From contig OZ243932.1 in the NCBI GenBank assembly GCA_965214035.1, positions 1,488,001-1,552,000 on the forward strand: DNA of 64,000 nucleotides, in the 5' to 3' direction. Shown piece by piece: positions 14,361 through 24,167 of the stretch. The notes below the pieces were generated by a model. The model was not told the origin of the DNA, made no database searches, and was given only the letters and a program-made list of their open reading frames with translations. Position numbers and translations under genes: made by a program. The DNA is from JAJDYQ01 sp965214035. Lineage in GTDB: Bacteria > Pseudomonadota > Gammaproteobacteria > JAJDYQ01. Position 1 is the stretch's first letter; every line of letters starts with the position of its first letter.

Positions 14361-17237
14361 ATGGACAGCATCACAATACGCGGCGCCAAAACCCATAATC
14401 TGAAAAACATCAATCTACAGCTACCGCGTGACCGATTAATTGTCATTACAGGCTTATCCGGTTCCGGTAAGTCATCACTCGCCTTCGATACGATCTTCGC
14501 CGAGGGACAGAGGCGTTATGTGGAATCACTGTCCGCTTATGCGCGCCAGTTTCTATCCATAATGGAAAAACCGGATATCGAACATATAGAGGGACTTTCA
14601 CCCGCCATATCTATTGAGCAGAAATCTACTTCTCATAACCCTCGATCCACTGTAGGCACGATCACTGAAGTATATGATTACCTCCGGCTACTATATGCGC
14701 GCACCGGAACACCCCAATGCCCGCAGCATCATATTAGCCTGGAGGCCCAGACCATAAGTCAGATGGTCGATGCCATTATCTCTTTGCCCGAAGGCTCAAG
14801 GGCCATGCTGCTGGCTCCCGTTGTCCGTGAGCGCAAAGGGGAGCATCTGGATATCATTGATCAACTGCGCACACAAGGGTTTGTGCGGGCACGTATAGAC
14901 AGAAAAACTTACGAACTGGATCAAATTCCGAAACTATCACTCCACCGCAAACATACTATCGAAGCTATCGTCGATCGCTTCAAAATTCGCCCGGATATCA
15001 GCAATCGTCTTGCAGAGTCTCTGGAGACTGCCTTACGATTATCAAATGGATTAGCCAGTCTGGTTCCAATAGATGATGAGAATGGCGAACTGGAAGAAAT
15101 GACCTTTTCATCACGTTTTGCCTGTTCAAAGTGTGGCTATTCTCTGGCGGAGCTTGAGCCCCGACTATTTTCCTTTAATAATCCGGTAGGTGCCTGCCCA
15201 TCCTGTGATGGCCTGGGCATCGAACAGCTTTTTGATCCTGAGAAAATTGTGGCTTATCCTCATCTGAGCCTCGCAGGAGGTGCCATCAATGGCTGGAGCC
15301 GACGGAACCTTTATTACTTCCAGATGCTTAAATCACTCGCAGAACATTACCACTTTGATATTGAGATACCCTACGAAAAGCTGGACAAAAAAATACAGGA
15401 AATTATTCTGTTTGGCAGTGGCACTGAAAAAATAACCTTCGACTATGCCAATGAAAGGCTTGGCCGACAACAACGTACTCATCGCTTCGAGGGTATCGTA
15501 CATAATTTACGGCGCCGATACCATGAAACAGCCCCAAATGCCCTGCGTGAAGAACTCTCCCGCTATATGACAACGAACCACTGCTCGGAATGTCATGGCG
15601 CTCGCCTTAATGAAGGAGCGCGAAATGTTTACATTGATAACAGAAATTTGCCGGATGTGACCGCATTACCGGTAGGCGAGTCGCTAATGATCTATCAGAA
15701 GCTGAAGCTCCCCGGACATCAGGGGGAAATTGCCGAAAAAATTATCAAGGAAATCATCAGCCGCCTGCAGTTTCTGGTTAATGTGGGGCTAGACTACCTG
15801 ACGCTGGACCGAAGCGCTGAAACTCTCTCAGGCGGGGAAGCACAACGAATCAGGCTCGCCAGTCAAATTGGTTCTGGCCTGACCGGAGTCATGTATATAC
15901 TTGATGAACCTTCTATCGGCCTGCATTCCAGAGACAATGACAGGTTACTTAATACCTTGGTCCACCTGCGCGACCTGGGCAATACCGTTATCGTCGTAGA
16001 ACATGATAAGGATGCCATAACAACGGCCGACCATGTCGTGGACATTGGTCCCGGTGCGGGTATTCATGGTGGCAATATTGTTGCACAGGGAAATCCTGAG
16101 GAGATTATCGCCAATCCAGACTCTATTACAGGTCGGTATTTATCCGGCAAAAAAGCCATCGTCATCCCGGATAATCGCCATCGACCAACTGAAGGTCAAT
16201 GGCTCACCATTAAGGGGGCCAATGGCAATAACCTGAGGTCAGTCACCGCCAGGATTCCCATAGGTCTTATGACCTGCGTAACCGGCGTATCCGGATCGGG
16301 AAAATCCACACTTATCAACGAAACACTTTACAAAATCGCGCATAGCGAACTCAATCATGCACACGAAACACCCTCACCTTATCAATCCATAGAGGGGCTT
16401 GAGTTCCTTGATAAAGTTGTCGATATTAATCAAAGTCCTATCGGCCGAACTCCAAGGTCTAATCCAGCAACCTATACCGGACTATTTACTACAATACGTG
16501 AACTTTTTGCTGGCACCCCCGAATCCCGATCTCGAGGATACAAGCCCGGACGTTTCAGCTTTAATGTCAAAGGCGGACGATGTGAAGCATGTCAGGGGGA
16601 TGGTGTCATCAAAGTGGAAATGCATTTTCTACCAGACATTTATGTCAATTGTGATGTCTGCCAGAGCAAACGTTATAACCGCGAGACTATGGAAATTCTA
16701 TACAAAGGTAAGGATATCGATGAAGTACTTAATCTAACCGTTGAAGATGCATTACAGTTTTTCAATGCCATCCCTGTAATCAATCGAAAGCTTCAAACGC
16801 TTATAGATGTCGGTCTATCATATATCAAGCTGGGCCAAAATGCGACCACCCTGTCAGGCGGTGAGGCACAACGCATCAAGCTTGCCAAAGAGTTATCCAA
16901 AAGAGATACAGGTAAAACACTTTATATTCTCGATGAACCAACAACCGGGCTCCATTTCCACGATATAGAGCAGCTACTCAATGTCCTGCATCGTTTACGC
17001 GCTCATGGCAATACTATCATTATTATTGAGCATAACATGGATGTTATAAAAACCGCTGACTGGATAATTGACCTGGGCCCAGAAGGTGGTAGCGGGGGAG
17101 GCGAAATAATTGCAGCCGGCACACCGGAAAGCATTACGAAAATATCCCAATCTTACACAGGATTATTTTTGAAGCCTTACCTGAGGAAGAACAAAAAACG
17201 GGGCCCTAATAAACGGAAGCCTAATCAACAGACCTAG
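14361..17237 (+). CDS. uvrA: Excinuclease ABC subunit A
   Basis: 958 residues (E. coli 940). UvrA is the damage-recognition ATPase of nucleotide excision repair and loads UvrB on damaged DNA. Two ABC modules are visible: Walker A GLSGSGKSS at 31-39 and GVSGSGKST in the second half, each with its signature (TLSGGEAQRIRLA and TLSGGEAQRIKLA) and a Walker B ending LDEP. Zinc-binding cysteine pairs are CSKCGY...CPSCDG in the first half and CEACQGDG...CDVCQSKRYN in the second. The C-terminus ends in a lysine- and arginine-rich tail. No good ribosome binding site precedes the ATG, but the first residues match the family start. Divergent from ssb. Confidence 0.98.
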   Translation: MDSITIRGAKTHNLKNINLQLPRDRLIVITGLSGSGKSSLAFDTIFAEGQRRYVESLSAYARQFLSIMEKPDIEHIEGLSPAISIEQKSTSHNPRSTVGTITEVYDYLRLLYARTGTPQCPQHHISLEAQTISQMVDAIISLPEGSRAMLLAPVVRERKGEHLDIIDQLRTQGFVRARIDRKTYELDQIPKLSLHRKHTIEAIVDRFKIRPDISNRLAESLETALRLSNGLASLVPIDDENGELEEMTFSSRFACSKCGYSLAELEPRLFSFNNPVGACPSCDGLGIEQLFDPEKIVAYPHLSLAGGAINGWSRRNLYYFQMLKSLAEHYHFDIEIPYEKLDKKIQEIILFGSGTEKITFDYANERLGRQQRTHRFEGIVHNLRRRYHETAPNALREELSRYMTTNHCSECHGARLNEGARNVYIDNRNLPDVTALPVGESLMIYQKLKLPGHQGEIAEKIIKEIISRLQFLVNVGLDYLTLDRSAETLSGGEAQRIRLASQIGSGLTGVMYILDEPSIGLHSRDNDRLLNTLVHLRDLGNTVIVVEHDKDAITTADHVVDIGPGAGIHGGNIVAQGNPEEIIANPDSITGRYLSGKKAIVIPDNRHRPTEGQWLTIKGANGNNLRSVTARIPIGLMTCVTGVSGSGKSTLINETLYKIAHSELNHAHETPSPYQSIEGLEFLDKVVDINQSPIGRTPRSNPATYTGLFTTIRELFAGTPESRSRGYKPGRFSFNVKGGRCEACQGDGVIKVEMHFLPDIYVNCDVCQSKRYNRETMEILYKGKDIDEVLNLTVEDALQFFNAIPVINRKLQTLIDVGLSYIKLGQNATTLSGGEAQRIKLAKELSKRDTGKTLYILDEPTTGLHFHDIEQLLNVLHRLRAHGNTIIIIEHNMDVIKTADWIIDLGPEGGSGGGEIIAAGTPESITKISQSYTGLFLKPYLRKNKKRGPNKRKPNQQT

Positions 17238-17313
17238 CTGTTTCGACATAGACAAGGTTCGAGAATATCCACTCAGTATCTTACCTTTTTTTTCAAAAGT
17301 ACCTGTTAGATCA

Positions 17314-18039
17314 TCATCGTACAAACACTGGGCTACCAACAGTAAGTTCTAACAGATCAGCAGCAGAGGCACAATTTGCGGCAAGCTCAATGAGCCCAAT
17401 AGAATTCTCATACCAAAAGCATTCTCCGATGGAGCACTCTGAGAAAACCTTTGAATATTTTAGCTTATATTGACCAATTTGAAGATATGAACATCTCTCA
17501 ACAGTACTCGCTCTAATGCCAGTAAACGCATTACCAAAGTTATCAATATAGATAACTTCATAAAGATCGGTCGAAGGCTGTTTTGAAGATATGTTCCACT
17601 CGGTTCTACAGGAAACCGGATATTCATGTCGGCAGGCAATCATTGCAGCAACGGGCGCAAATATATCCCGACCATGAAAGCTGGCTGATAAATTGAAGCC
17701 TGATGAGTCTATAATGTTTTTATAAGCAGAACAGCTTCTGGATATAACAATGTCAAACAGTCCGTTAAAAGGTCCAACATAGTAACGTCCGTCTGCCTCG
17801 ATAACAACAGGCTCACGTTCACTACCAACGCCAGGATCAACTATAGAAAGGAAAACAGACCCTTGCGGAAACTGATGACTATAGGCATCCAGCAAATGTG
17901 CTGCATGTACTATATCGAAAGCGGGCACATCAGCCAGCAGGTCGATCACTATTACTTCAGGACATTGCCGAAGTATTGCAGCATGTAGCTGTCCAACATA
18001 AGGTCCCGTGCGCCCGAAATCAGTAAAAAGTATAATCAT
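17314..18039 (-). CDS. SAM hydroxide adenosyltransferase / SAM hydrolase (DUF62 family)
   Basis: 241 residues. The family motifs are all present: LFTDFGRTGPYVGQ at the N-terminus, SIVDPGVGSEREPVV at about 86, VGPFNGLFD and FHGRDIFAPVAAM at about 124. Members related to fluorinase and chlorinase hydrolyse S-adenosylmethionine to adenosine and methionine. The histidine and aspartate in HGRD and the aspartate in TDFG match the hydrolase rather than the halogenase type. The cellular role in bacteria is poorly understood. It lies 74 bases beyond rplQ on the same strand, so it could be read through from the alpha operon. It points towards the 3' end of uvrA. Confidence 0.85.
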   Translation of the reverse strand: MIILFTDFGRTGPYVGQLHAAILRQCPEVIVIDLLADVPAFDIVHAAHLLDAYSHQFPQGSVFLSIVDPGVGSEREPVVIEADGRYYVGPFNGLFDIVISRSCSAYKNIIDSSGFNLSASFHGRDIFAPVAAMIACRHEYPVSCRTEWNISSKQPSTDLYEVIYIDNFGNAFTGIRASTVERCSYLQIGQYKLKYSKVFSECSIGECFWYENSIGLIELAANCASAADLLELTVGSPVFVR

Positions 18040-18113
18040 TCACTGGAAGCCCAAAATGACTTATGTTATGAACAACCAATGATATTTTTTGAGGAAATAG
18101 AAATAGCCTTGCG

Positions 18114-18506
18114 CTAATCTCCAGCATCAGATTCATGGTGCCCCATCAATTCGCGGTCCATCAATTCGACATAGGCCATAGGTGCCCTATCACCAGCACG
18201 GTAGCCACATTTCAAAATACGTAAATACCCCCCTGGGCGTTCCTTGTAACGAGGCCCGACGTCATTGAATAGCTTAGTGACACACTCACGGTCCCGAAGG
18301 CGGGCGAAGACCAGTCTGCGCTTGGCAACGGAGTCTTCTTTAGCCATGGTTATCAGCGGCTCTACCACTCGACGCAGCTCCTTGGCCTTGGGCAGAGTTG
18401 TTTTAATGAGCTCATGGCGAAAAAGAGAAGCTGCCATGTTACGGAACATTGCCCTACGGTGACTGCTACCACGATTTAGCCTGCGACCTGAGTGGCGATG
18501 ACGCAT
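18114..18506 (-). CDS. rplQ: 50S ribosomal protein L17
   Basis: 130 residues beginning MRHRHSGRRLNR, the family signature; E. coli L17 has 127. It lies near the peptide exit tunnel of the 50S subunit. Last gene of the alpha operon, 25 bases after rpoA. A short acidic tail (HHESDAGD) ends the protein. No clear terminator hairpin follows it. Confidence 0.98.
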   Translation of the reverse strand: MRHRHSGRRLNRGSSHRRAMFRNMAASLFRHELIKTTLPKAKELRRVVEPLITMAKEDSVAKRRLVFARLRDRECVTKLFNDVGPRYKERPGGYLRILKCGYRAGDRAPMAYVELMDRELMGHHESDAGD

Positions 18507-18531
18507 GATAAATACCCCTGACTCTAATCAA

Positions 18532-19533
18532 TTAAAAAAATGGATTATTTCTGCTTTCAAGGCCGGCAGGGGGCCAATTTTCAAGCTTCATTCCCAGAGT
18601 CAATTCATAGGAAGCAAGCACATCTTTGATTTCGGTCAAAGATTTCTTACCCAGGTTTGGCGTTTTCAGCAGCTCAATTTCAGTGCGCTGAATCAGATCA
18701 CCTATATAGTAAATACTTTCCGCCTTCAAACAGTTAGCTGAGCGCACTGTCAAATCAAGATCATCAACAGATCGCAATAGCACTGGATCAATATCAGCAG
18801 GACCCTGGGGCTCTTCTTCTGCCTGCACCTCGCCCTCAAGGTCAACAAAAATCGATAGCTGGTCGCGCAAGATACTAGCAGAGCGACGAATGGCGTCCTC
18901 AGGATCAATTGTCCCATTAGTTTCGATATCAATAATCAATTTGTCCATGTTGGTCTGCTGCTCTACACGAGCATCATCCACGCTATAAGTCACACGATGT
19001 ACCGGACTAAATGAGGCATCAAGTTGCAGGCGCCCTATAGGATTATCTTCATCAACATCACGTCTGCTAATGACAGGAACATAACCACGACCGCGACAAA
19101 TTTTTAACGCCATCTTCAAAACCGCATCCCCTGTAATATGGGCAATAATATGGTCAGGGTTAGCGACTTCCATATCATGACCGACCGCTATATCTTTGGC
19201 AGTGACCGGTCCCATTTCACTTTTTTCAAGCGTAACAGTTGCCTCATCACGCTCGTGCATAATAATGGCAACATCTTTCAGGTTAAGCAGAATATCAATC
19301 ACATCTTCTTGCACACCCTCCATTGCTGTATATTCATGTAGAACGCCGTCTATCTCAACTTCCGTAATGGCACAGCCCGGCATGGATGATAATAAAATGC
19401 GACGCAAAGCGTTGCCCAGCGTATGACCGAAACCTCTTTCCAGAGGTTCCATAGTTATGCGCGAATGATTACCGCCAATAGGCTTGATATCAACAATTCG
19501 AGGCTTTAAAAATTCATTAACATTACCTTGCAT
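18532..19533 (-). CDS. rpoA: RNA polymerase subunit alpha
   Basis: 333 residues (E. coli 329). The N-terminal assembly domain carries MEPLERGFGHTLGNALRRIL. An acidic linker (about 235-248) joins it to the C-terminal domain LTVRSANCLKAE...LLKTPNLGKKSLTEI, whose arginine and lysine residues contact UP elements and activators. It dimerises to nucleate beta and beta-prime assembly. Position between rpsD and rplQ is standard. Confidence 0.98.
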   Translation of the reverse strand: MQGNVNEFLKPRIVDIKPIGGNHSRITMEPLERGFGHTLGNALRRILLSSMPGCAITEVEIDGVLHEYTAMEGVQEDVIDILLNLKDVAIIMHERDEATVTLEKSEMGPVTAKDIAVGHDMEVANPDHIIAHITGDAVLKMALKICRGRGYVPVISRRDVDEDNPIGRLQLDASFSPVHRVTYSVDDARVEQQTNMDKLIIDIETNGTIDPEDAIRRSASILRDQLSIFVDLEGEVQAEEEPQGPADIDPVLLRSVDDLDLTVRSANCLKAESIYYIGDLIQRTEIELLKTPNLGKKSLTEIKDVLASYELTLGMKLENWPPAGLESRNNPFF

Positions 19534-19558
19534 GTAAGACCCCAGCTAGAAATAGAAA

Positions 19559-20182
19559 TTACTTGGAGTAGAGCTCAACGATTAGCTGTTCGTTGATTTC
19601 GGAAGGTAGATCACTACGTTCAGGGACAGACTTAAATATACCTTCAAACTTATTTGGATCAACATCAACCCAGTCAACATGACCAAGCTGCTCGGCGATA
19701 TCCATTGCAGACCGCACTCGCCCTTGCTTTTGAGCTTCTTCGGTAACTGACACAATATCACCTGCATTAAGCTGGCAGGATGGAATATTTACAACCTTGC
19801 CATTCACTTTTACGCCTTTATGGCTGACCAGTTGGCGTGCTTCAGCGCGCGTCACTCCATAACCCATGCGGTAAACGACATTGTCCAATCGACACTCCAA
19901 AAACTGCAACAAATTATCACCCGTAGAACCTTTGCGTCGTGCTGCTGCCTTGTAATAGTTATGAAACTGCCTTTCCAACACACCATACATACGACGAACT
20001 TTTTGCTTCTCACGAAGCTGTAATCCATAATCGGAAAGCCTGCCTCGACGAGCACCATGCATTCCGGGCAGGCCACTTTCAAACTTGCACTTGGATTCCA
20101 GCGAACGGGTAGGGCTTTTTAGATATAAGTCCGTCCCTTCGCGACGTGCAAGCTTACACTTTGAACCGAGATATCTTGCCAT
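19559..20182 (-). CDS. rpsD: 30S ribosomal protein S4
   Basis: 207 residues from MARYLGSKCKLARREG to VELYSK (E. coli 206). The frame is open 18 codons further up, but homology places the start at 20182, 19 bases after rpsK. S4 is a primary 16S rRNA binder; in E. coli it is also the translational repressor of the alpha operon. The S4 RNA-binding segment (RLDNVVYRMGYGVTRAEARQ) is intact. Confidence 0.97.
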   Translation of the reverse strand: MARYLGSKCKLARREGTDLYLKSPTRSLESKCKFESGLPGMHGARRGRLSDYGLQLREKQKVRRMYGVLERQFHNYYKAAARRKGSTGDNLLQFLECRLDNVVYRMGYGVTRAEARQLVSHKGVKVNGKVVNIPSCQLNAGDIVSVTEEAQKQGRVRSAMDIAEQLGHVDWVDVDPNKFEGIFKSVPERSDLPSEINEQLIVELYSK

Positions 20183-20201
20183 AACAGATACTTGAAAAAG
20201 A

Positions 20202-20585
20202 TTAAATCCTGCGCCGCTTGGGCGGGCGACACCCATTATGCGGGATGGGCGTCACATCGGTGATGTTAGTGACCTTGAAACCAGCGTTATTAAATGCCCG
20301 CACAGCAGACTCGCGGCCAGGACCAGGGCCTTTAATTTTAACTTCAAGATTTTGCAAGCCATGCTCTTTAAGGCGATCCGTCATACTTTCTGCTGCAACC
20401 TGAGCCGCAAACGGAGTGCTTTTGCGGGAACCACGAAAACCAGAACCACCCGCAGTCGCCCATGCCAAAGCATTACCTTGACGGTCAGTCACCATTACGA
20501 TGGTGTTATTAAAGGATGCGTGAATATGGGCAACCCCGTCGGTAATTGTCTTTTTAACTTTTTTACGCGAGCTTGAAATAGCCAT
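20202..20585 (-). CDS. rpsK: 30S ribosomal protein S11
   Basis: 127 residues (E. coli 129). HIHASFNNTIVMVTDRQGN and the basic tail PPKRRRI are diagnostic. It forms part of the mRNA exit platform with S6, S18 and S7. Alpha operon, between rpsM and rpsD. Confidence 0.98.
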   Translation of the reverse strand: MAISSSRKKVKKTITDGVAHIHASFNNTIVMVTDRQGNALAWATAGGSGFRGSRKSTPFAAQVAAESMTDRLKEHGLQNLEVKIKGPGPGRESAVRAFNNAGFKVTNITDVTPIPHNGCRPPKRRRI

Positions 20586-20615
20586 AAGTAAAAACCTGGT
20601 TTAATATATCCTTTA

Positions 20616-20972
20616 TTAACGCTTAATCGGGCGACGCGGCCCTTTGCGAGTACGTGCATTGGTTTTCGTGCGCTGACCGCGCAGAGGCAGACCACGGCGA
20701 TGACGTATGCCACGATAGCAACCCAGATCCATAAGGCGCTTGATATTTATGGAAACTTCCCTACGAAGGTCACCTTCTACAGGATATCTACCAACAGCAC
20801 TACGAATCTTTTCAAGCTCTGGCTCGGAAAGATCACGAACTTTCGTATCGGGAGCAATACCAGCACTCTCACAGATTTGACGCGCACGCGGAATACCAAT
20901 ACCGTAAATCGCGGTCAAGGCAATCATACTGTGCTTGTTATCTGGAATGTTAATCCCGGCTATACGCGCCAC
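20616..20972 (-). CDS. rpsM: 30S ribosomal protein S13
   Basis: 118 residues, exactly the E. coli length. MARIAGINIPDNK, YGIGIPRARQIC and the basic tail NARTRKGPRRPIKR are typical; the tail reaches the P site and contacts tRNA. First alpha-operon gene, 128 bases after rpmJ; in E. coli the S4-binding pseudoknot lies in this interval, but I cannot fold it here. Confidence 0.98.
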   Translation of the reverse strand: MARIAGINIPDNKHSMIALTAIYGIGIPRARQICESAGIAPDTKVRDLSEPELEKIRSAVGRYPVEGDLRREVSINIKRLMDLGCYRGIRHRRGLPLRGQRTKTNARTRKGPRRPIKR

Positions 20973-21100
20973 CTGAACCCCTCTATAAAATCAGTCTGCG
21001 AACCCACATCTATACTCGCTGGGCATCCCTTTTCAAGCAAGTGGCCCAATTCTAATCTGGCAACCATTAGAAATCAATAATAATTCGATAAAAATAAAAA

Positions 21101-21214
21101 TCATCCCTGACGCTGCTTATGGCGCGGGTCGGTGCATATTACACGCACAACTCCTCTGCGCTTAACTACCTTGCAGTTACGGCAGATTTTTTTAACAGAA
21201 GCCCTGACTTTCAT
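21101..21214 (-). CDS. rpmJ: 50S ribosomal protein L36
   Basis: 37 codons: MKVRASVKKICRNC through to RHKQRQG. The zinc ligands Cys11, Cys14, Cys27 and His32 are present, so this is the zinc-binding (C+) form. It sits between secY and rpsM, at the end of the spc operon, as in E. coli. E. coli L36 is 38 residues. Confidence 0.97.
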   Translation of the reverse strand: MKVRASVKKICRNCKVVKRRGVVRVICTDPRHKQRQG

Positions 21215-21241
21215 ATCTACAGTCCTCAATAAACGGTCAAT

Positions 21242-22588
21242 TTAACGGATCAAGCCGCCCATACCACCTTTCAAATTCGCCTTTTTCATCAAGCTCTCAT
21301 ACTGATGCGGCACCGAATGCGCCTGCACCTGAGCCATGAAGTCCATGACCACTACAACGATAATCAACAGTGAAGTGCCTCCGAAATAGAATGGGACACT
21401 GAGCCACAAAATCAAAAACTCAGGCAATAAACATATCGCCGTGATGTACATTGCTCCTACCGCAGTCAAGCGTGTCATTACCTTATCGATGTAACGCGCA
21501 GTTTGATCACCAGGACGAACGCCGGGTATAAAAGCACCCGATTTTTTCAAATTTTGGGCTGTTTCACGCGCATTGAATAACAACGCTGCCGAGAAAAAGC
21601 AAAAACCAATAATGGCTATCGCATAAAGTATCACATACAGTGGCTGACCAGGCGACATCAGTACAGCAATGTCACCAAACCACTCAAGACCCTCAGTTTC
21701 TCCAAACCAACGCCCCATGGTTGCGGGAAACAAAATAATGCTTGAAGCAAAAATAGGCGGCAGAACGCCAGCCACATTCAATTTCAACGGCAAGTGTGAA
21801 CTTTGGGCCGCAAACATTTTACGGCCTTGCTGCCTTTTTGCATAATTAACTGTAATACGACGTTGCCCGCGCTCCACAAAAACCACAAACCCAATAACCG
21901 CTATAGACAAAACAACAAGGGCAAGCACCAGCACGGCGCTGTACTCGCCCGTACTCACATTTTCCAGGGTTCCACCTATAGCAGCCGGCAGACCAGCCAC
22001 AATGCCGGCAAAAATCAACAAAGAAATACCATTACCGATGCCTCGCTCCGAAATCTGCTCCCCGAGCCACATCAAAAATACAGTTCCCGTAACCAGACTA
22101 ACAGTTGCAATAAAGACAAAGCCAGGACCGGGGTCCAGCACCAATCCCGTACCAGCCGCTGTCTGTGCCTGCAATGCAGTAGAAACACCAATACCCTGAA
22201 ATGCTGCCAGGCCAACGGTCGCATAGCGGGTATATTGCGTAATCTTTCGGCGTCCAGCTTCACCGCCCTCTTTACGCAGCTGCTCCAGTGCCGGCACAGC
22301 ATGTTGCATCAGCATGAAAATAATGGACGCTGTAATGTACGGCATAATTCCAAGCGACATAATACTGAAGCGCTCCAGAGCACCACCTGAGAACATGTTG
22401 AACATATCCAGAATCGTGCCCTGATTCTGGTTGAATAAGTCAGCCATCGCAATCGGATTCACGCCAGGAACCGGTATATGCGTACCCACCCTGAAAACAA
22501 ATATCGCAAACAGAACAAAAAGCAAGCGCCTGCGCAACTCGGCCAATTTACCGATATCGCCAAGACTACCTAAAGCATTAGCAGCCAT
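21242..22588 (-). CDS. secY: Protein translocase channel subunit SecY
   Basis: 448 residues (E. coli 443) with ten hydrophobic membrane segments. The N-terminus reads GDIGKLAELRRRLLFVL, then FRVGTHIPVPGVNP. The cytoplasmic loop IPGVRPGDQTARYID and the C-terminal YESLMKKANLKGG are conserved. It forms the inner-membrane channel with SecE, which is encoded at 48181 in this window, and SecG. Located after rplO in the spc operon. Confidence 0.98.
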   Translation of the reverse strand: MAANALGSLGDIGKLAELRRRLLFVLFAIFVFRVGTHIPVPGVNPIAMADLFNQNQGTILDMFNMFSGGALERFSIMSLGIMPYITASIIFMLMQHAVPALEQLRKEGGEAGRRKITQYTRYATVGLAAFQGIGVSTALQAQTAAGTGLVLDPGPGFVFIATVSLVTGTVFLMWLGEQISERGIGNGISLLIFAGIVAGLPAAIGGTLENVSTGEYSAVLVLALVVLSIAVIGFVVFVERGQRRITVNYAKRQQGRKMFAAQSSHLPLKLNVAGVLPPIFASSIILFPATMGRWFGETEGLEWFGDIAVLMSPGQPLYVILYAIAIIGFCFFSAALLFNARETAQNLKKSGAFIPGVRPGDQTARYIDKVMTRLTAVGAMYITAICLLPEFLILWLSVPFYFGGTSLLIIVVVVMDFMAQVQAHSVPHQYESLMKKANLKGGMGGLIR

Positions 22589-22593
22589 AATCT

Positions 22594-23031
22594 CTAAGAA
22601 CCTTCAACCTTTCCGCCTGCGGCCTCGATAGCCGCACGCGTACCTTTTGTGACATGGAGGCCCTTAACAATAACGGCCCTATCGATTTCTCCCGAGCAGA
22701 ATACTTTCACTGCCTCAACATTGCCGTTAATAAGGCCGGCCACCTTGAGCGATAGCAGATCAACGATATCGCTTTCCAATTTATTTAAATCGGAAAGGCG
22801 AACTTCAGCCATAACCAGAGACTTACGCGAATGAAAACCGACTTTTGGCAAACGACGCTGAATAGGCATCTGACCACCTTCAAAACCAACCTTGTGATAA
22901 CCGCCAGAACGGGATTTCTGACCCTTGTGCCCCCGCCCACAGGTCTTTCCGAAACCACAGCCAATACCTCGACCAACCCGCCTGGCTGCAGGACAGCTAC
23001 CCACTGCTGGCTTTATCGTGTTCAGTTTCAT
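22594..23031 (-). CDS. rplO: 50S ribosomal protein L15
   Basis: 145 residues from MKLNTIKPAVGS (E. coli 144). The frame is open five codons further up, but family alignment puts the start at 23031, one base after the rpmD stop (TGAGATG), with GAAGAG inside the rpmD end as ribosome binding site. The glycine- and arginine-rich GRGIGCGFGKTCGRGHKGQ is the rRNA-binding extension. Confidence 0.96.
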   Translation of the reverse strand: MKLNTIKPAVGSCPAARRVGRGIGCGFGKTCGRGHKGQKSRSGGYHKVGFEGGQMPIQRRLPKVGFHSRKSLVMAEVRLSDLNKLESDIVDLLSLKVAGLINGNVEAVKVFCSGEIDRAVIVKGLHVTKGTRAAIEAAGGKVEGS

Positions 23032-23032
23032 C

Positions 23033-23227
23033 TCAGGTCTCTTCAATATTCAGCATGTAGGAGATTTTGTTGATCATCCCACGATTTTCCGGCGTGTCCG
23101 CGACAGTAACTGTCTGGTGCAGGCGGCGAATACCCAGGCCCGCCACACATGCCTTATGATTTTTCAAGCGCCCATTCAAGCTGCGCACCAACGTCACCCT
23201 GACCTGCCTGTGAGTTACATTAACCAT
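23033..23227 (-). CDS. rpmD: 50S ribosomal protein L30
   Basis: 64 residues from MVNVTHRQVRVTLVRS to MLNIEET (E. coli 59). LIKs-type motif is LNGRLKNHKACVAGLGIRR. The frame extends upstream into rpsE, but the homologous start lies at 23227, four bases after the rpsE stop. spc operon. Confidence 0.95.
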   Translation of the reverse strand: MVNVTHRQVRVTLVRSLNGRLKNHKACVAGLGIRRLHQTVTVADTPENRGMINKISYMLNIEET

Positions 23228-23231
23228 GGTA

Positions 23232-23738
23232 TCAACCTGTAATCTCAACAATGCTCTTGCCACGCTTGACTGCCACACTCTCAGGGGAGCGCATATGGTG
23301 CAAGGCATCAATAGTCGCACGTACCACATTAACCGGATTGCGCGAACCATATGACTTAGCTAATACGTTATGAATACCCACCACCTCCAACACGGCACGC
23401 ATAGCACCTCCGGCAATAATACCCGTACCCTCAGATGCCGGCTGCATATAAACACTCGAACCGGCATGTTTTGATTGTACGGGGTAATACAGAGTTCCGC
23501 TGTTTAAGGAGATATTAACAATATTTTTACGTGCCTTTTCCATTGCCTTTTGTATAGCAGCCGGCACTCCCTTCGCTTTGCCATAGCCAAAACCGACCTT
23601 GCCATTGCCATCACCAACAACAGTAAGCGCAGTAAAACCAAACTGACGACCACCCTTGACCACCTTAGCCACACGATTAACGACTACCAATTTCTCGACC
23701 AGCCCGTCGCTTTGCTGTTGCATATCCTGATTTGCCAT
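23232..23738 (-). CDS. rpsE: 30S ribosomal protein S5
   Basis: 168 residues (E. coli 167). LVEKLVVVNRVAKVVKGGRQ and FTALTVVGDGNGKVGFGYGK are the S5 double-stranded RNA-binding signature. The protein affects decoding accuracy and helicase activity at mRNA entry. spc operon. Confidence 0.98.
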   Translation of the reverse strand: MANQDMQQQSDGLVEKLVVVNRVAKVVKGGRQFGFTALTVVGDGNGKVGFGYGKAKGVPAAIQKAMEKARKNIVNISLNSGTLYYPVQSKHAGSSVYMQPASEGTGIIAGGAMRAVLEVVGIHNVLAKSYGSRNPVNVVRATIDALHHMRSPESVAVKRGKSIVEITG

Positions 23739-23779
23739 CTTATATCCTATCTACCATGCTTCTGATGTTCACTAATGAG

Positions 23780-24133
23780 CTAAAACTGTAAGCCAGCTTC
23801 ACGTGCGGCATCTGCCAATACCTGAATGCGACCATGGTACTTAAAACCACCACGGTCAAAAGCAACTTTTTCCACTCCGGCAGCTCTGGCGCGCTCAGCA
23901 ATAGCCTTACCTATGGCAACCGCTGCGTCTTTATTACCGGAGCTCTTGATATTATCTCTCAAGCCTTTATCCAAGGTGGAGGCGCTGGCAATCACCTTAC
24001 TGCCAGCCGCATCAAACACCTGTGCATAAATATGACGAGGGGTGCGATAGACCGTCAAGCGCCCAACGGCCAATTCATAAATTTTTGCGCGGGCACGACG
24101 AGCGCGGCGCAGTCTTCTTCGATTATCTGCCAT
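23780..24133 (-). CDS. rplR: 50S ribosomal protein L18
   Basis: 117 residues, identical in length to E. coli L18, beginning MADNRRRLRRARRARAK. The open frame reaches 75 codons further up into rplF, but homology fixes the start at 24133. L18 binds 5S rRNA together with L5 (rplE, 25433). FDRGGFKYHGRI is the conserved C-terminal motif. Confidence 0.96.
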   Translation of the reverse strand: MADNRRRLRRARRARAKIYELAVGRLTVYRTPRHIYAQVFDAAGSKVIASASTLDKGLRDNIKSSGNKDAAVAIGKAIAERARAAGVEKVAFDRGGFKYHGRIQVLADAAREAGLQF

Positions 24134-24167
24134 AATCATAATTCCCACTAAACTCTGTATAGGAAAA

